Positions 9,854 through 19,704 of a DNA stretch of 64,000 nt are shown one piece after another. Source of the DNA: an uncultured Flavobacteriales bacterium (GTDB lineage Bacteria > Bacteroidota > Bacteroidia > Flavobacteriales_D > Crocinitomicaceae). The notes under the pieces were generated by a model. It did not search any database, was not told the origin of the DNA, and worked only from the letters and a program-made list of their open reading frames with translations. Each line of letters opens with the position of its first letter. Position 1 is the stretch's first letter. Both the position numbers and the translations under genes were made by a program. The DNA is taken from NCBI GenBank assembly GCA_913054135.1, contig CAJXJK010000001.1, positions 310,001-374,000 on the forward strand, given 5' to 3'.

Positions 9854-11440
9854 ATGCGCGTGAGAATTCTCATACTTCTAATTATTGGCCTTAGCTCTCA
9901 GATAGTTAAAGGACAACTCTATTTACCTAATCAACGCTATTACAACAATTCAGCTGAGAGACTATTTAGTAAACATGACTCTTTGAGAAATTTTCATAAC
10001 TCACATCAGAGCATGAAACCCTTGAGAGATTCTAGAACAAATAGTGACTCCATCTATCATAAAGGTGGCAAGCACTACTATTGGATTACCCAAAAATTAT
10101 TCAAAGAGAACTTCATCATCTTTAAGGGTGAAGACTTTTGGTGCTCAGTTGACCCATTACTTGATTTAGAAGGCGGAACAGACACTCACTCTGACAGCTT
10201 GGACTTTCTGTACTGGAATACGAGAGGCCTAAGAGTGCAAGCTAAATTCTTTGATAAAATCGCATTCACTACCTCTTTTTACGAAAATCAAGCCCTGGTC
10301 CCAACTTATGTCAGTGATTTTGTCAACCAATTTGGAGAATTGAGGCCAACCTCACTGGGATACAAGCAAGAACACGCAGTTATTCCTGGATACGCTAGAA
10401 CTAAGCCATTTAAAGTAGACGGCTATGATTTTGCCTTTGCCGAAGGTCAATTTTCTTATGTCCCCAACAAATACGTGAACTTTCAATTCGGAAACGGAAA
10501 TCACTTTATCGGAAATGGATATAGGTCTCTTTTACTTTCAGACTTCACCAACAACTATCCGTTCGCTAAAATTGAAACCAATCTTTGGCAAGATAGAATT
10601 CAATACACGGCGATATATGCCGTACAACAAAATCTTTACAGATTGAGTGCTTTCGAATCAGTAGAAGCAAGCTTTGAAAGAAAATTGGGAACCTATCATT
10701 ATTTAGATTTTGCAATCAATGAAAATATAACTATTGGATTGTTTGAAGGAGCTCAATGGAGACGAACTGATTCTACCGGATCTCATAATCCCAATTGGTT
10801 ATTCGCGAACCCAGTTCCATTCGTTAACGGCGTAATCATGAACAATACAACTGAAGGTTACAATCACATATTCGGATTAAACTTTGGATGGGCATTTCTT
10901 AAAAACCAACTCTATTCTCAATTGGTCTTAGACAATAAAAAACTTGGAGCAATTCAATTAGGGATTAAGTCATACGGTCAATTCATAAAAGGACTGGACA
11001 TCCAATTAGAATATAACTATGCGGCCAACAACACTTATATTGCTAATCAAAAAAGATACAACTATAGCCATAACAACCTACCCTTGGCGCATCCTCTTGC
11101 ATCAGGCTTCAATGAGGGAATCATTTTCTTAAACTATGAAAAGAATGAGTTCTTTGTTTCAAACAAGACTATTTATTACAATCAAATTTTTAACGAGACT
11201 GAAGCTGACGGAACAGATATATTAAATGATGAAATTGGACTTCTAACGGTATTAAATGAACAAAGAAATACGATCATCAACAACTTAGAGTTTGGATACC
11301 GATTTAATAGAACAAATAATTTACAAATTGCTATTGGCTGGATGTTCAGAGAAGAATACCTGAAGGAATTCAACAACACGACTTCGTACATATATGGTGC
11401 TATTAGAACGCCATTGAGAAATAAAACATTAGACTTTTAA
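9854..11440 (+). CDS. Outer-membrane protein, RemB/Wzi-like family (copy 1)
   Basis: Signal peptide; GNGNHFIGNGYRSLLLSDFTNNYPFAKIET shared with the 12531..14096 paralog. Confidence 0.6.
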   Translation: MRVRILILLIIGLSSQIVKGQLYLPNQRYYNNSAERLFSKHDSLRNFHNSHQSMKPLRDSRTNSDSIYHKGGKHYYWITQKLFKENFIIFKGEDFWCSVDPLLDLEGGTDTHSDSLDFLYWNTRGLRVQAKFFDKIAFTTSFYENQALVPTYVSDFVNQFGELRPTSLGYKQEHAVIPGYARTKPFKVDGYDFAFAEGQFSYVPNKYVNFQFGNGNHFIGNGYRSLLLSDFTNNYPFAKIETNLWQDRIQYTAIYAVQQNLYRLSAFESVEASFERKLGTYHYLDFAINENITIGLFEGAQWRRTDSTGSHNPNWLFANPVPFVNGVIMNNTTEGYNHIFGLNFGWAFLKNQLYSQLVLDNKKLGAIQLGIKSYGQFIKGLDIQLEYNYAANNTYIANQKRYNYSHNNLPLAHPLASGFNEGIIFLNYEKNEFFVSNKTIYYNQIFNETEADGTDILNDEIGLLTVLNEQRNTIINNLEFGYRFNRTNNLQIAIGWMFREEYLKEFNNTTSYIYGAIRTPLRNKTLDF

Positions 11441-11443
11441 AAA

Positions 11444-12538
11444 ATGAAAGATTATCATTTAGTACTGGTATTTATTACTGCCTTTAGTGTAGTCTTGCTA
11501 GCAATGCCTGCCCTTATTAAGGTGGCTAAACTGAAGCATTTGGTTGATGAACCTTCTGAAGACAGAAAGGTACACACGCGCTCGGTCCCAACTATTGGTG
11601 GCATAATGATTTTCTCGGCCTTCATGTTTTCGTGCTTACTCTGGTTTCCTGATCATGACGAAAATGCCTTGTTTGAGATTGAGCAATTTAACTACCTAAT
11701 GGCGAGCCTGATTCTATTGTTCTTTGTCGGGGTTAAAGATGATATTATTGGGATGTCTCCCACTAAAAAACTGATGGCACACCTAATGGTTGGATTCATT
11801 TTGGTAGTCATGGGTGACATCAGAATTACATCTTTTCATGGAATTTTAGGCATGGACATTGAATTCCCTGAATACGCAAGTTACCTCATTTCAATTTTCG
11901 TTTATATTGTAATTGTTAATGCTATTAACCTTATTGATGGTGTTGATGGATTGGCTTCAGGAGTAGGGATAATCGCTTCAATAGCATTCGGATTGTGGTT
12001 TGCAACTGCCGGAGACAAACATTGGGCTTTAGTCGCCTTTTCCATGTCTGGTGCATTACTTGGTTTTCTTGTTTTCAATTTTAATCCTGCCAGAATTTTC
12101 ATGGGAGATTCTGGCTCTCTTATTGTTGGAGCAGTAATTAGTGTATTAGCGATAAAACTCATTGAGTCAGACACTGCTTTTCTGGCACAGAAATTTGACG
12201 GCATGTTTCAAAACATATCAACCCCTGTGCTGGCAATGACTGCTCTCGCCTATCCTCTGCTTGATACACTACGAGTTTTTACCATTAGAGCAGCAAAAGG
12301 AAAATCACCTTTAAGTGCAGATAGAAACCACCTGCATCATAACATGCTTGATAGAAACCCTCGACACAAAGTAACAGTGATAGTCATCTACCTTTTCACA
12401 CTAATCATGATCAGCCAGGCTTTATTTATACAATTTGAAAATCCAAATATTAGCTTTTTTATAAGCGTAGGTTTCGCAATGTTATTTGTTTTTTATGTCT
12501 TCTTTATCCACCCTAAAAAGGAAAAGAAAAGTGCGTAA
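11444..12538 (+). CDS. MraY/WecA-family undecaprenyl-phosphate glycosyl-1-phosphate transferase
   Basis: VHTRSVPTIGGIMIF, NAINLIDGVDGLASGVG, FNFNPARIFMGDSGSL, ADRNHLHHNML. Confidence 0.92.
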   Translation: MKDYHLVLVFITAFSVVLLAMPALIKVAKLKHLVDEPSEDRKVHTRSVPTIGGIMIFSAFMFSCLLWFPDHDENALFEIEQFNYLMASLILLFFVGVKDDIIGMSPTKKLMAHLMVGFILVVMGDIRITSFHGILGMDIEFPEYASYLISIFVYIVIVNAINLIDGVDGLASGVGIIASIAFGLWFATAGDKHWALVAFSMSGALLGFLVFNFNPARIFMGDSGSLIVGAVISVLAIKLIESDTAFLAQKFDGMFQNISTPVLAMTALAYPLLDTLRVFTIRAAKGKSPLSADRNHLHHNMLDRNPRHKVTVIVIYLFTLIMISQALFIQFENPNISFFISVGFAMLFVFYVFFIHPKKEKKSA

Positions 12539-14096
12539 CATTCTTATTCTCATATCATTTATTAGTGCTACAGCATTTGGTCAAATAAAAAATGGCGTCA
12601 AAGACCAATTGCTATTGGAGCTAACTCCAGTTTCTAAAAAATTCTTGAACCTAAACTATCGCTCTCAAATTGATCAAGCTGGACTTTATTTTATTGACCA
12701 TAAACAAAATCACTCCTCTGTTAAGCCATTAATGCGCTTTACTAAAGATCACAATAACGGGATGTTTTTAAAGCTTCGCAAAAAGACCGACAATTTGAAA
12801 GTTAACAGAACAAGGCTTTACCCCTTAAGTGATTTGACAGGTGGCGTTCAATTATCAAACTCTTCGAATGCAGTTTTAAATGCGGGTCTTGGTGTTGGAT
12901 TTGATCATTCATCCACAAAATTTTTATTTACTGCAAAGTTTCTGCCATACTATGCACAAGGAGGAGCTTTGGCAGATTCGAGCAGAACACTCCACAATCA
13001 AGATTTTGGGTCTTCAAGAAGCATGACGAATAATATGTTTTACAGAGCTGAAGTGGTTGCGGCATATCAAGCCAACAAGTTCTTTACCTTCTCAGGAGGG
13101 TACGGAAAAAATTGGTTTGGTGAAGGTTATAGATCTCTTTTACTTTCAGACAATGCGGCAGCTCATCCATTTGCAAAAATTGAAACCTCTTTTGCAGGGA
13201 TAAAATATGTCAACTTATATAATGCTTGGAAAGACAATGCAAACAATCCCTATGACAGATCTCAAGACATTAATAAATTCTCGAGTATCCATTATTTGTC
13301 ATGGAATATTACTCGTGAACTTAACCTATCAATATTTGAGACGGTTGTTTGGCAAGGAAAAGACACTTTAACGAATAGAGGATTTGACGTCAACTACTTG
13401 AACCCAATTGTTTTTTACCGCCCCGTTGAATATGGTCTTGGGTCGTCTGACAATGTATTACTTGGAGCAAACCTCTCTTATAAATTTGACATAAAACACA
13501 ATGTTTACGCTCAATTTGTCTTAGATGAATTCTTATTATCTGAACTTCAAGCAAAATCAAAATGGTGGGCGAACAAGTACGGATATCAATTGGGATACAA
13601 AACAGCTAATCTCTTGGTTGACAACCTATATTTCCAGATAGAATTTAACGGAGTAAGACCATTCACCTATTCGCACAAATCTTCTCAACACGCCTATGGG
13701 CACTTAAACAGTTCAGTTACTCACCCAGTGGGAGCTAATTTCTATGAACTTTTAAATGTAGTATCCTATAAAAAAGACAAACATAGGTTTACGAACAAAA
13801 TGAATTTCATCTCTTACGGGGTTGATAGTTCTGCTACAACAAGTGTTGGTCAAGACATATTCAAATCATATACATTAAGAGACGGGAACTACGACCATTT
13901 AATAATGCAAGGCCAACGTCTTCAAGTATTCAATGAATCTTTTGTGTATGAATATGCTCTTTGGCCAGAAATTGAAATGTATCTTTTAGCCAAGTATGAC
14001 TGGCGTGCCGTGAACACGTCTCAAGGGCTGAATCACTTTCATACTTTTAGTGTCGGAATTAAGTCAAGAATTTGGAATAGTTATAACGACTTCTAA
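12531..14096 (+). CDS. Outer-membrane protein, RemB/Wzi-like family (copy 2)
   Basis: GTG start giving VRNILILISFISATAFGQ signal peptide; GKNWFGEGYRSLLLSDNAAAHPFAKIET. Confidence 0.6.
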   Translation: MRNILILISFISATAFGQIKNGVKDQLLLELTPVSKKFLNLNYRSQIDQAGLYFIDHKQNHSSVKPLMRFTKDHNNGMFLKLRKKTDNLKVNRTRLYPLSDLTGGVQLSNSSNAVLNAGLGVGFDHSSTKFLFTAKFLPYYAQGGALADSSRTLHNQDFGSSRSMTNNMFYRAEVVAAYQANKFFTFSGGYGKNWFGEGYRSLLLSDNAAAHPFAKIETSFAGIKYVNLYNAWKDNANNPYDRSQDINKFSSIHYLSWNITRELNLSIFETVVWQGKDTLTNRGFDVNYLNPIVFYRPVEYGLGSSDNVLLGANLSYKFDIKHNVYAQFVLDEFLLSELQAKSKWWANKYGYQLGYKTANLLVDNLYFQIEFNGVRPFTYSHKSSQHAYGHLNSSVTHPVGANFYELLNVVSYKKDKHRFTNKMNFISYGVDSSATTSVGQDIFKSYTLRDGNYDHLIMQGQRLQVFNESFVYEYALWPEIEMYLLAKYDWRAVNTSQGLNHFHTFSVGIKSRIWNSYNDF

Positions 14097-14098
14097 AT

Positions 14099-14118
14099 CA
14101 AAGCTTTTAAAAGCTTTG
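14099..14118. repeat. 20-bp perfect palindrome CAAAGCTTTTAAAAGCTTTG just after a stop codon
   Basis: Seen directly; no T tract, so not called a terminator. Confidence 0.7.
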
Positions 14119-14229
14119 GTAATCTAGAATCATTCTATTTCCCAAGCACATCTCATTCATGGGATTTTTATTAACTTTGTGCCGATTTTGAGCGCATTAA
14201 GTTCGTTCCTTTATCCTTCAGAATAATTG

Positions 14230-15114
14230 ATGTTGGCAGAAGAAAAGACCATAGAGAAAGAAGTAAGCGTGAGCATTATGAAAGATATTGCCACCTTAAT
14301 GAAATTAAGACTTTCGTTTTTAGTTGTCATTTCTGCGGTTGCCTGTTTCTTTTTTATGGGAGGAGGATTAGACATTCGCCTATTTTATCTCATAGCCGGT
14401 GGTTTCCTTATCACAGGAGCATCTAACGGTTTTAATCAAATCATTGAAAAAGACTTAGACAAATTGATGCCAAGAACAATGAATCGTCCTTTGGCTCAAG
14501 GCAGAATGTCAGTTTTTGTTGCACTAATCATTTCAATAACCTCAGGAATCGCAGGAGCGGTTCTTCTATTTCAACTTAACTTTTTCTCAGGAATTCTTGG
14601 GATTCTCGCAATGGTACTTTATGCTGCCATATACACACCCATGAAGAAAATTTCTCCTTGGGCAGTATTTGTAGGAGCATTTCCAGGCGCGATTCCACCA
14701 ATGATAGGAGTTGTTGCACATACTGGAACCTTTGAATTAATTGCGGGTACAATGTTTTTAGTTCAATTTTTCTGGCAATTCCCTCATTTTTGGGCAATCG
14801 CCTGGGTAATGGATGATGACTATGCAAAAGCGGGATTCTCTCTACTTCCTATGAAGAGCAGAAAGAGTAAACAATCTGCATTCTTAATTGTATTGTACAC
14901 AGCCTTTATGGTTCCGGTTGGTGTTTTACCATGGGCATGGGGCTGGACGAATGATTGGTCATTGTATATAGGAACTATTGCAGGACTATGGTTCTTTGCA
15001 GTTGCTTATCGTTTTTACTTATCATTGGATGATAAACACGCAAGAAACTTGATGTTCGCTTCGTTTTTATACCTCCCTCTCATTCAATTTTTATACGTCT
15101 TCACTAAAATTTAG
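14230..15114 (+). CDS. ctaB: Protoheme IX farnesyltransferase
   Basis: LMKLRLSFLVVISAVACFF, GASNGFNQIIEKDLDKLMPRTMNRPLAQGRM, FWQFPHFWAIAWVMDDDYAKAG. Confidence 0.93.
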   Translation: MLAEEKTIEKEVSVSIMKDIATLMKLRLSFLVVISAVACFFFMGGGLDIRLFYLIAGGFLITGASNGFNQIIEKDLDKLMPRTMNRPLAQGRMSVFVALIISITSGIAGAVLLFQLNFFSGILGILAMVLYAAIYTPMKKISPWAVFVGAFPGAIPPMIGVVAHTGTFELIAGTMFLVQFFWQFPHFWAIAWVMDDDYAKAGFSLLPMKSRKSKQSAFLIVLYTAFMVPVGVLPWAWGWTNDWSLYIGTIAGLWFFAVAYRFYLSLDDKHARNLMFASFLYLPLIQFLYVFTKI

Positions 15115-15116
15115 CT

Positions 15117-16166
15117 TTGGCACAACACGAACTATCTCCCGAAATCAATGAAAAGGTTAAAAAGAACCTTTTAAAGATTTTCATTTTTACAGTGATCATG
15201 ATGTTTGCTGGACTTACAAGTGCTTATTTGGTGATGCAAGGTGATAGATTTTGGGTAAATGTTGAAATGCCTGACGGCTTTAAATTGGGTACCATTTCAA
15301 TATTTGTAAGTAGCGGATTCTTATTACTAGCGCGATATTTTGTAAGAAAAGGAGCCTTAAGAAATGTGAAAATGGTTCTGTTGGGTGCACTAATATCAGG
15401 TTCACTATTTGGAGTGTTTCAAATGCAAGGATTCTTTGATTTGTTTGCGAGCGGAAATGCTGTAACTGGTCCAATCATGACTGCAGAAGGGGCTTACGGT
15501 CAGTACTTCTCACTTACTTACGAAGGCAAAAATATTACCTACGATAACGATCAGTTTTATCTCAAGGGTGAGCCAATTAGTAAAGAAGTTCATAATGAAA
15601 TTAAGAAACTTGGTGGCGAATTAATGGATGGAGCCCAGAGTAAGACCAAAGATTTTGACCTTACTAATTATGGTGCAACATTGATGTTATATCACGAAGG
15701 AACTCCTGTTACATATTCAAACAACAAGTTAATGATGGATGGGAATGCTTTTCCTGACATCAAGATGATTAGCTTAGCTCGTTTTGGAGAGAACATGAAA
15801 AATGATAGAGGTGATTTTATCATGCAAGGAAAGTATGGCGTAGACTTTTGGATTTATCATAATGGAAAGAAATTGGATTATGAAAATCGTCAATTCTATA
15901 TTGATGGAAAACCTCTTTCTCCAAAATTAAGAGCAGATTTATACTCCCAACAGAATTCGGCGAGCTCATTTATTTATGCTTTCACTGCAGTTCATTTAGT
16001 ACACTGGATAGGTGGAATCATTGCTCTTTTAGTAGTGTTTATCAGGGGGTTAAAAGAAAAGTATACTCAATCGAATTATTTGGGCATTTCATTAGGTTCA
16101 ATCTATTGGCATTTTTTGGGTATTTTATGGCTTTATTTATACCTATTTTTAATTTATATTCATTAA
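15117..16166 (+). CDS. Cytochrome c oxidase subunit III with a large loop insertion
   Basis: TM core (AGLTSAYLVMQGDRFW..., FIYAFTAVHLVHWIGGIIALL, YWHFLGILWLYLYLFL); ~160 extra residues between TM segments. TTG start. Confidence 0.85.
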   Translation: MAQHELSPEINEKVKKNLLKIFIFTVIMMFAGLTSAYLVMQGDRFWVNVEMPDGFKLGTISIFVSSGFLLLARYFVRKGALRNVKMVLLGALISGSLFGVFQMQGFFDLFASGNAVTGPIMTAEGAYGQYFSLTYEGKNITYDNDQFYLKGEPISKEVHNEIKKLGGELMDGAQSKTKDFDLTNYGATLMLYHEGTPVTYSNNKLMMDGNAFPDIKMISLARFGENMKNDRGDFIMQGKYGVDFWIYHNGKKLDYENRQFYIDGKPLSPKLRADLYSQQNSASSFIYAFTAVHLVHWIGGIIALLVVFIRGLKEKYTQSNYLGISLGSIYWHFLGILWLYLYLFLIYIH

Positions 16167-16190
16167 ACTTGCAACAAAGAAATTTGAATT

Positions 16191-16961
16191 ATGGCAGGAG
16201 CAGCTTCTAAAGAAATCGATTCGGCTACACTTTGGGGTGGAGGATACACTTCACCATTCTCAGTAAGCTACGGAAAACTGATGATGTGGTTTTTCTTAGT
16301 GTCAGATGGTTTAACTTTTGGTGGATTATTATCCGCTTTAGGATTCGCAAAATTCGCGAACGTCAATGACGCAACATCTCACTGGCCTACGGGTGAAGAG
16401 GTATTTACTCACCTTCCGGGAACTCACGCACATGCACCATTGATCTATGTTGCATTAATGACATTTATCCTTATTATATCTTCGGTAACAATGGTATTAG
16501 CCGTTGAAGCTGGACATAGAATGGACAAGAAAGCTGTTATCAAATGGATGGCTTGGACTGTTGTTGGTGGTTTAATTTTCTTAGGATCTCAGGTTTGGGA
16601 GTGGTCAACTTTCATTGCAGGATATGACGGAGACATTTCAACTTGGGCCGATAACGGCACGCTCTCCCACTCCCCTTATGGTGGTCAGTGGGTCATGGGA
16701 GTTGATGCTCACGGACACGAAGTAAAACAAATGGTCACTTACGGGCCAACATTATATGCTAACTTCTTCTTCTTTATTACTGGTTTCCACGGATTCCACG
16801 TATTCACAGGAGTACTATTCAATTTCTTGGTATTAAGAAATGTAATAAGAGGAGTTTATCACAAAAGAGGACATTACGAAATGGTTGAGAAAGTTGGTCT
16901 TTACTGGCACTTTGTCGATTTAGTTTGGGTATTTGTATTTACCTTCTTCTATTTGGTATAA
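16191..16961 (+). CDS. Cytochrome c oxidase subunit III (second copy)
   Basis: MMWFFLVSDGLTFGGLL, VWEWSTFI, NFFFFITGFHGFHVFTGVLFNF, LYWHFVDLVWVFVFTFFYL. Confidence 0.93.
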   Translation: MAGAASKEIDSATLWGGGYTSPFSVSYGKLMMWFFLVSDGLTFGGLLSALGFAKFANVNDATSHWPTGEEVFTHLPGTHAHAPLIYVALMTFILIISSVTMVLAVEAGHRMDKKAVIKWMAWTVVGGLIFLGSQVWEWSTFIAGYDGDISTWADNGTLSHSPYGGQWVMGVDAHGHEVKQMVTYGPTLYANFFFFITGFHGFHVFTGVLFNFLVLRNVIRGVYHKRGHYEMVEKVGLYWHFVDLVWVFVFTFFYLV

Positions 16962-16988
16962 TTATAAAAGACTTTAAAAAACACTATC

Positions 16989-17366
16989 ATGGTTAGAGAC
17001 GATATTGTAGAATATTCATTAGACGGTCACCACTCAGAAGAAGCTGGTAAAAAGATCAGATCTAAAATCTTTAAAGTAACTGCACTTCTTTCAGTTGTAA
17101 CGATTGTTGAGGTTGCTATTGGTTGGTTTTTACCAAGAGCAGAAGTTGGTGGACTAGGATCTTGGGGTTGGTTCGGTATCGAGACTACCTACATGATTTT
17201 AACTGTTCTTAAAGCAGCTTACATTATCTTAGTTTTCATGCACCTTGGTGATGAAAGAAAAGCATTAAGAAGAATGATTTTATGGCCTTACATAATCTTC
17301 ATCTTATATTTGGTTTTCATTCTAGTTACTGAAGCATATGCAGTTAATGCTGCTTGGTTAAGCTAA
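16989..17366 (+). CDS. Cytochrome c oxidase subunit IV family protein
   Basis: Three TMs, TVLKAAYIILVFMHLGDERKALRRMI, position after COX3. Confidence 0.85.
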   Translation: MVRDDIVEYSLDGHHSEEAGKKIRSKIFKVTALLSVVTIVEVAIGWFLPRAEVGGLGSWGWFGIETTYMILTVLKAAYIILVFMHLGDERKALRRMILWPYIIFILYLVFILVTEAYAVNAAWLS

Positions 17367-17390
17367 TCAGACTAAAATAAATCTTATCAC

Positions 17391-18125
17391 ATGCCGGGTT
17401 GGAAAAGAGTAGCCACGATATTACTTATCGTACTTGGGCCTGGATCTATCATCTATTTCTTAGCAAAGGGATTAAAGAATAAGTTTGTAGAGTTACCTCA
17501 TTTGGGGGAATACGACTATTCTTATGATGCCGATAGCAATATTGTAGATTCTTCTGTATTCATTTTACCAGAGTTTGAACTGACCAAGTTTGATGGCTCT
17601 GTGATAAACAGAGATTCAATAAAAGGGAAATTCATTGTATTAAGTACAGTTCAGCAAACTTGCCCGAAGATGGAAGAATGCGGAATGTCTTTCTATCATT
17701 TCAATGAGCTGTTTTTTAGCAAAATGGTTAAAAACCAAGGTAATTACGGGAATGTAAAAGTGCTATCCATCCTTACTGACGAAAACGGATTACCTATCAA
17801 TGAAGGTCCATCTGAACTTTTACTAGAAGAGATGGAGGAATATGATTCTGACATTTGGTGGATGTGTTATGGTGATCCGACACCTTTGTTCTCATGGGAT
17901 TATTATGGTAAAAATTTCATGAAGCACGAAGCAACTCAGCGGGATGGGGAAATTGGAGACTGGGCCTTTGTCAGCAGTTTGGTTCTGATTGATTCAGAAG
18001 GAAGTGTAAGAGGCGTTTCAGGAGCAAAAAAAGATTCTGATATTCGTAATTTCTTTGATATGCTTAAACTCTTAAAGAAAGAGGATTTTGACAAGCAGTG
18101 GGAAGAAAAGAAGAAGAATAACTAG
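17391..18125 (+). CDS. SCO-like thioredoxin-fold protein (divergent Cys motif)
   Basis: FDGSVINRDSIKGKFIVLSTVQQTCPKMEECGMSF...VKVLSILTDENG; late VLIDSEGSVRGVSG. Confidence 0.7.
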   Translation: MPGWKRVATILLIVLGPGSIIYFLAKGLKNKFVELPHLGEYDYSYDADSNIVDSSVFILPEFELTKFDGSVINRDSIKGKFIVLSTVQQTCPKMEECGMSFYHFNELFFSKMVKNQGNYGNVKVLSILTDENGLPINEGPSELLLEEMEEYDSDIWWMCYGDPTPLFSWDYYGKNFMKHEATQRDGEIGDWAFVSSLVLIDSEGSVRGVSGAKKDSDIRNFFDMLKLLKKEDFDKQWEEKKKNN

Positions 18126-18138
18126 AAAAAAAGCTGCT

Positions 18139-18984
18139 CTAGTAAACCCAATGTTTACTTAGCTTATCTAAATCTGAATTAGCACTGTACCCTAAACTCA
18201 TCTGCAAAGCCGACAAGCAGACATCCTCATATTTACTTCCGGGCCAAACACTTATAGGTACCAGCTTAATCACATCATTTTTGTAAAAAGTAAAGTTTCC
18301 CTTTATGATTTGAATTTTTGGAGTATCAAGAAGAGAACAATTGCACATATGCTCGCCGTTCTTCCATATCTCAATCTCCTTTATCCTTGAATTTTCATCA
18401 AAGGTTTTTTGACTCTTCGCATATCCATTCACTAAACTCAATTCAAATGATTCCTGAATTGGCAAGCTGTCTGAAATAACTTCGCAAGCTTTCTTCTTTC
18501 CTAAACGACCATACATAATAGTATTACAATCAAATTCTAATGTAATAGCGTTTTTGCCTAAATCATTCACTAGAAATGCCGTTGAGAATAATGGATCCTT
18601 TGCGTTTGAAAAGGGATAGCTGTCATTATCGATATCCACTTTATAAGTATAACCCAAAAACTCGGTAAATCTCATATCAGCCTCTGTACAACACCTCCCC
18701 CACATTTTATCGGTCCAGGCTTCAACTTCATCTACTGATTGATCGTACAATTCAAACAAACTTTGATTTTCGCTTTGAAATTCTCCTACTTGTTGCAAGG
18801 CCTCTTGATCTATTACAGCTCTTAATTTAGGCAATTGTGCTTTTTCTTTGTCAGATTCAAAAATTACTGCGCTCCTATCCGCAGTATCAAAATGACCTTC
18901 ATTAACATCATCCTTCAAAGGTTCATTACATGAACAAATCACTAGTGTTGATAGAAGAATAAACTGACTTAGTTGAAATGGCAT
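18139..18984 (-). CDS. Hypothetical lipoprotein
   Basis: N-terminal signal with lipobox (LVICSCNE); no recognised domain. Confidence 0.6.
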   Translation of the reverse strand: MPFQLSQFILLSTLVICSCNEPLKDDVNEGHFDTADRSAVIFESDKEKAQLPKLRAVIDQEALQQVGEFQSENQSLFELYDQSVDEVEAWTDKMWGRCCTEADMRFTEFLGYTYKVDIDNDSYPFSNAKDPLFSTAFLVNDLGKNAITLEFDCNTIMYGRLGKKKACEVISDSLPIQESFELSLVNGYAKSQKTFDENSRIKEIEIWKNGEHMCNCSLLDTPKIQIIKGNFTFYKNDVIKLVPISVWPGSKYEDVCLSALQMSLGYSANSDLDKLSKHWVY

Positions 18985-19053
18985 AGAAATAGAACTATTA
19001 TGTACAAAAAAAAGTATTTTTGCAACCTAATCCAACAATTGAATTTAATAATT

Positions 19054-19704
19054 ATGAAGCACTTATTTTTCGCATCTGTATTGCTAATTTTTGGCTCGTG
19101 TGGTGAAACGAACACAAACACAACAGAAGAAATAACTGAAGATTCATATACACCATTTCCATACTTAGGTCAACACGAAGTTGATTTTGGAAGTGATGAC
19201 ACCATCTATCACACTGTGCCTTCATTCGTCTTTACAAATCAGGATAGTGTAATCATAACCAATGATGATGTGAAAGGCAAAGTTCACCTGGCTCATTTTT
19301 TCTTCACTTCATGTCCTGCAATATGTCCTGCTACAGTAGCACAAATGCAAAGACTACAGGAAATGACTTCAGATGTAGAAGAACTGGTAATCCTTACTCA
19401 CACAATTGACCCAGCAAGAGATACCATTCTAAAAATTAGAGACTACATAGAAGAACGTGAAATAAATACTCATAATTGGCACTTTTTACGCGCAGAACGC
19501 GAATACACACATACTTTAGCAAAAGAAGGGTACATGATTAATGCAATGGAGGACGAGGAAGCAGACGGAGGATTTTTACATTCAGAACACTTCGTACTCA
19601 TTGATAGAGAAGGACATGTGAGAGGGCTTTATAAAGGAACAGATACCGAAGAAGTAGACCAATTAGCAAAAGACATTAAAATCCTTATTGAAAATGAGTA
19701 CTAA
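19054..19704 (+). CDS. SCO1/SenC family copper chaperone lipoprotein
   Basis: Lipobox IFGSCGE; HFFFTSCPAICPATVAQMQRLQEM CxxxC motif; HSEHFVLIDREGHVRGLY. Start moved from 18973. Confidence 0.9.
   Translation: MKHLFFASVLLIFGSCGETNTNTTEEITEDSYTPFPYLGQHEVDFGSDDTIYHTVPSFVFTNQDSVIITNDDVKGKVHLAHFFFTSCPAICPATVAQMQRLQEMTSDVEELVILTHTIDPARDTILKIRDYIEEREINTHNWHFLRAEREYTHTLAKEGYMINAMEDEEADGGFLHSEHFVLIDREGHVRGLYKGTDTEEVDQLAKDIKILIENEY

Noticed and set aside
14099-14118. Palindrome CAAAGCTTTTAAAAGCTTTG as a terminator
   Set aside because: No T tract after the stem and very AT-rich; kept only as a repeat.
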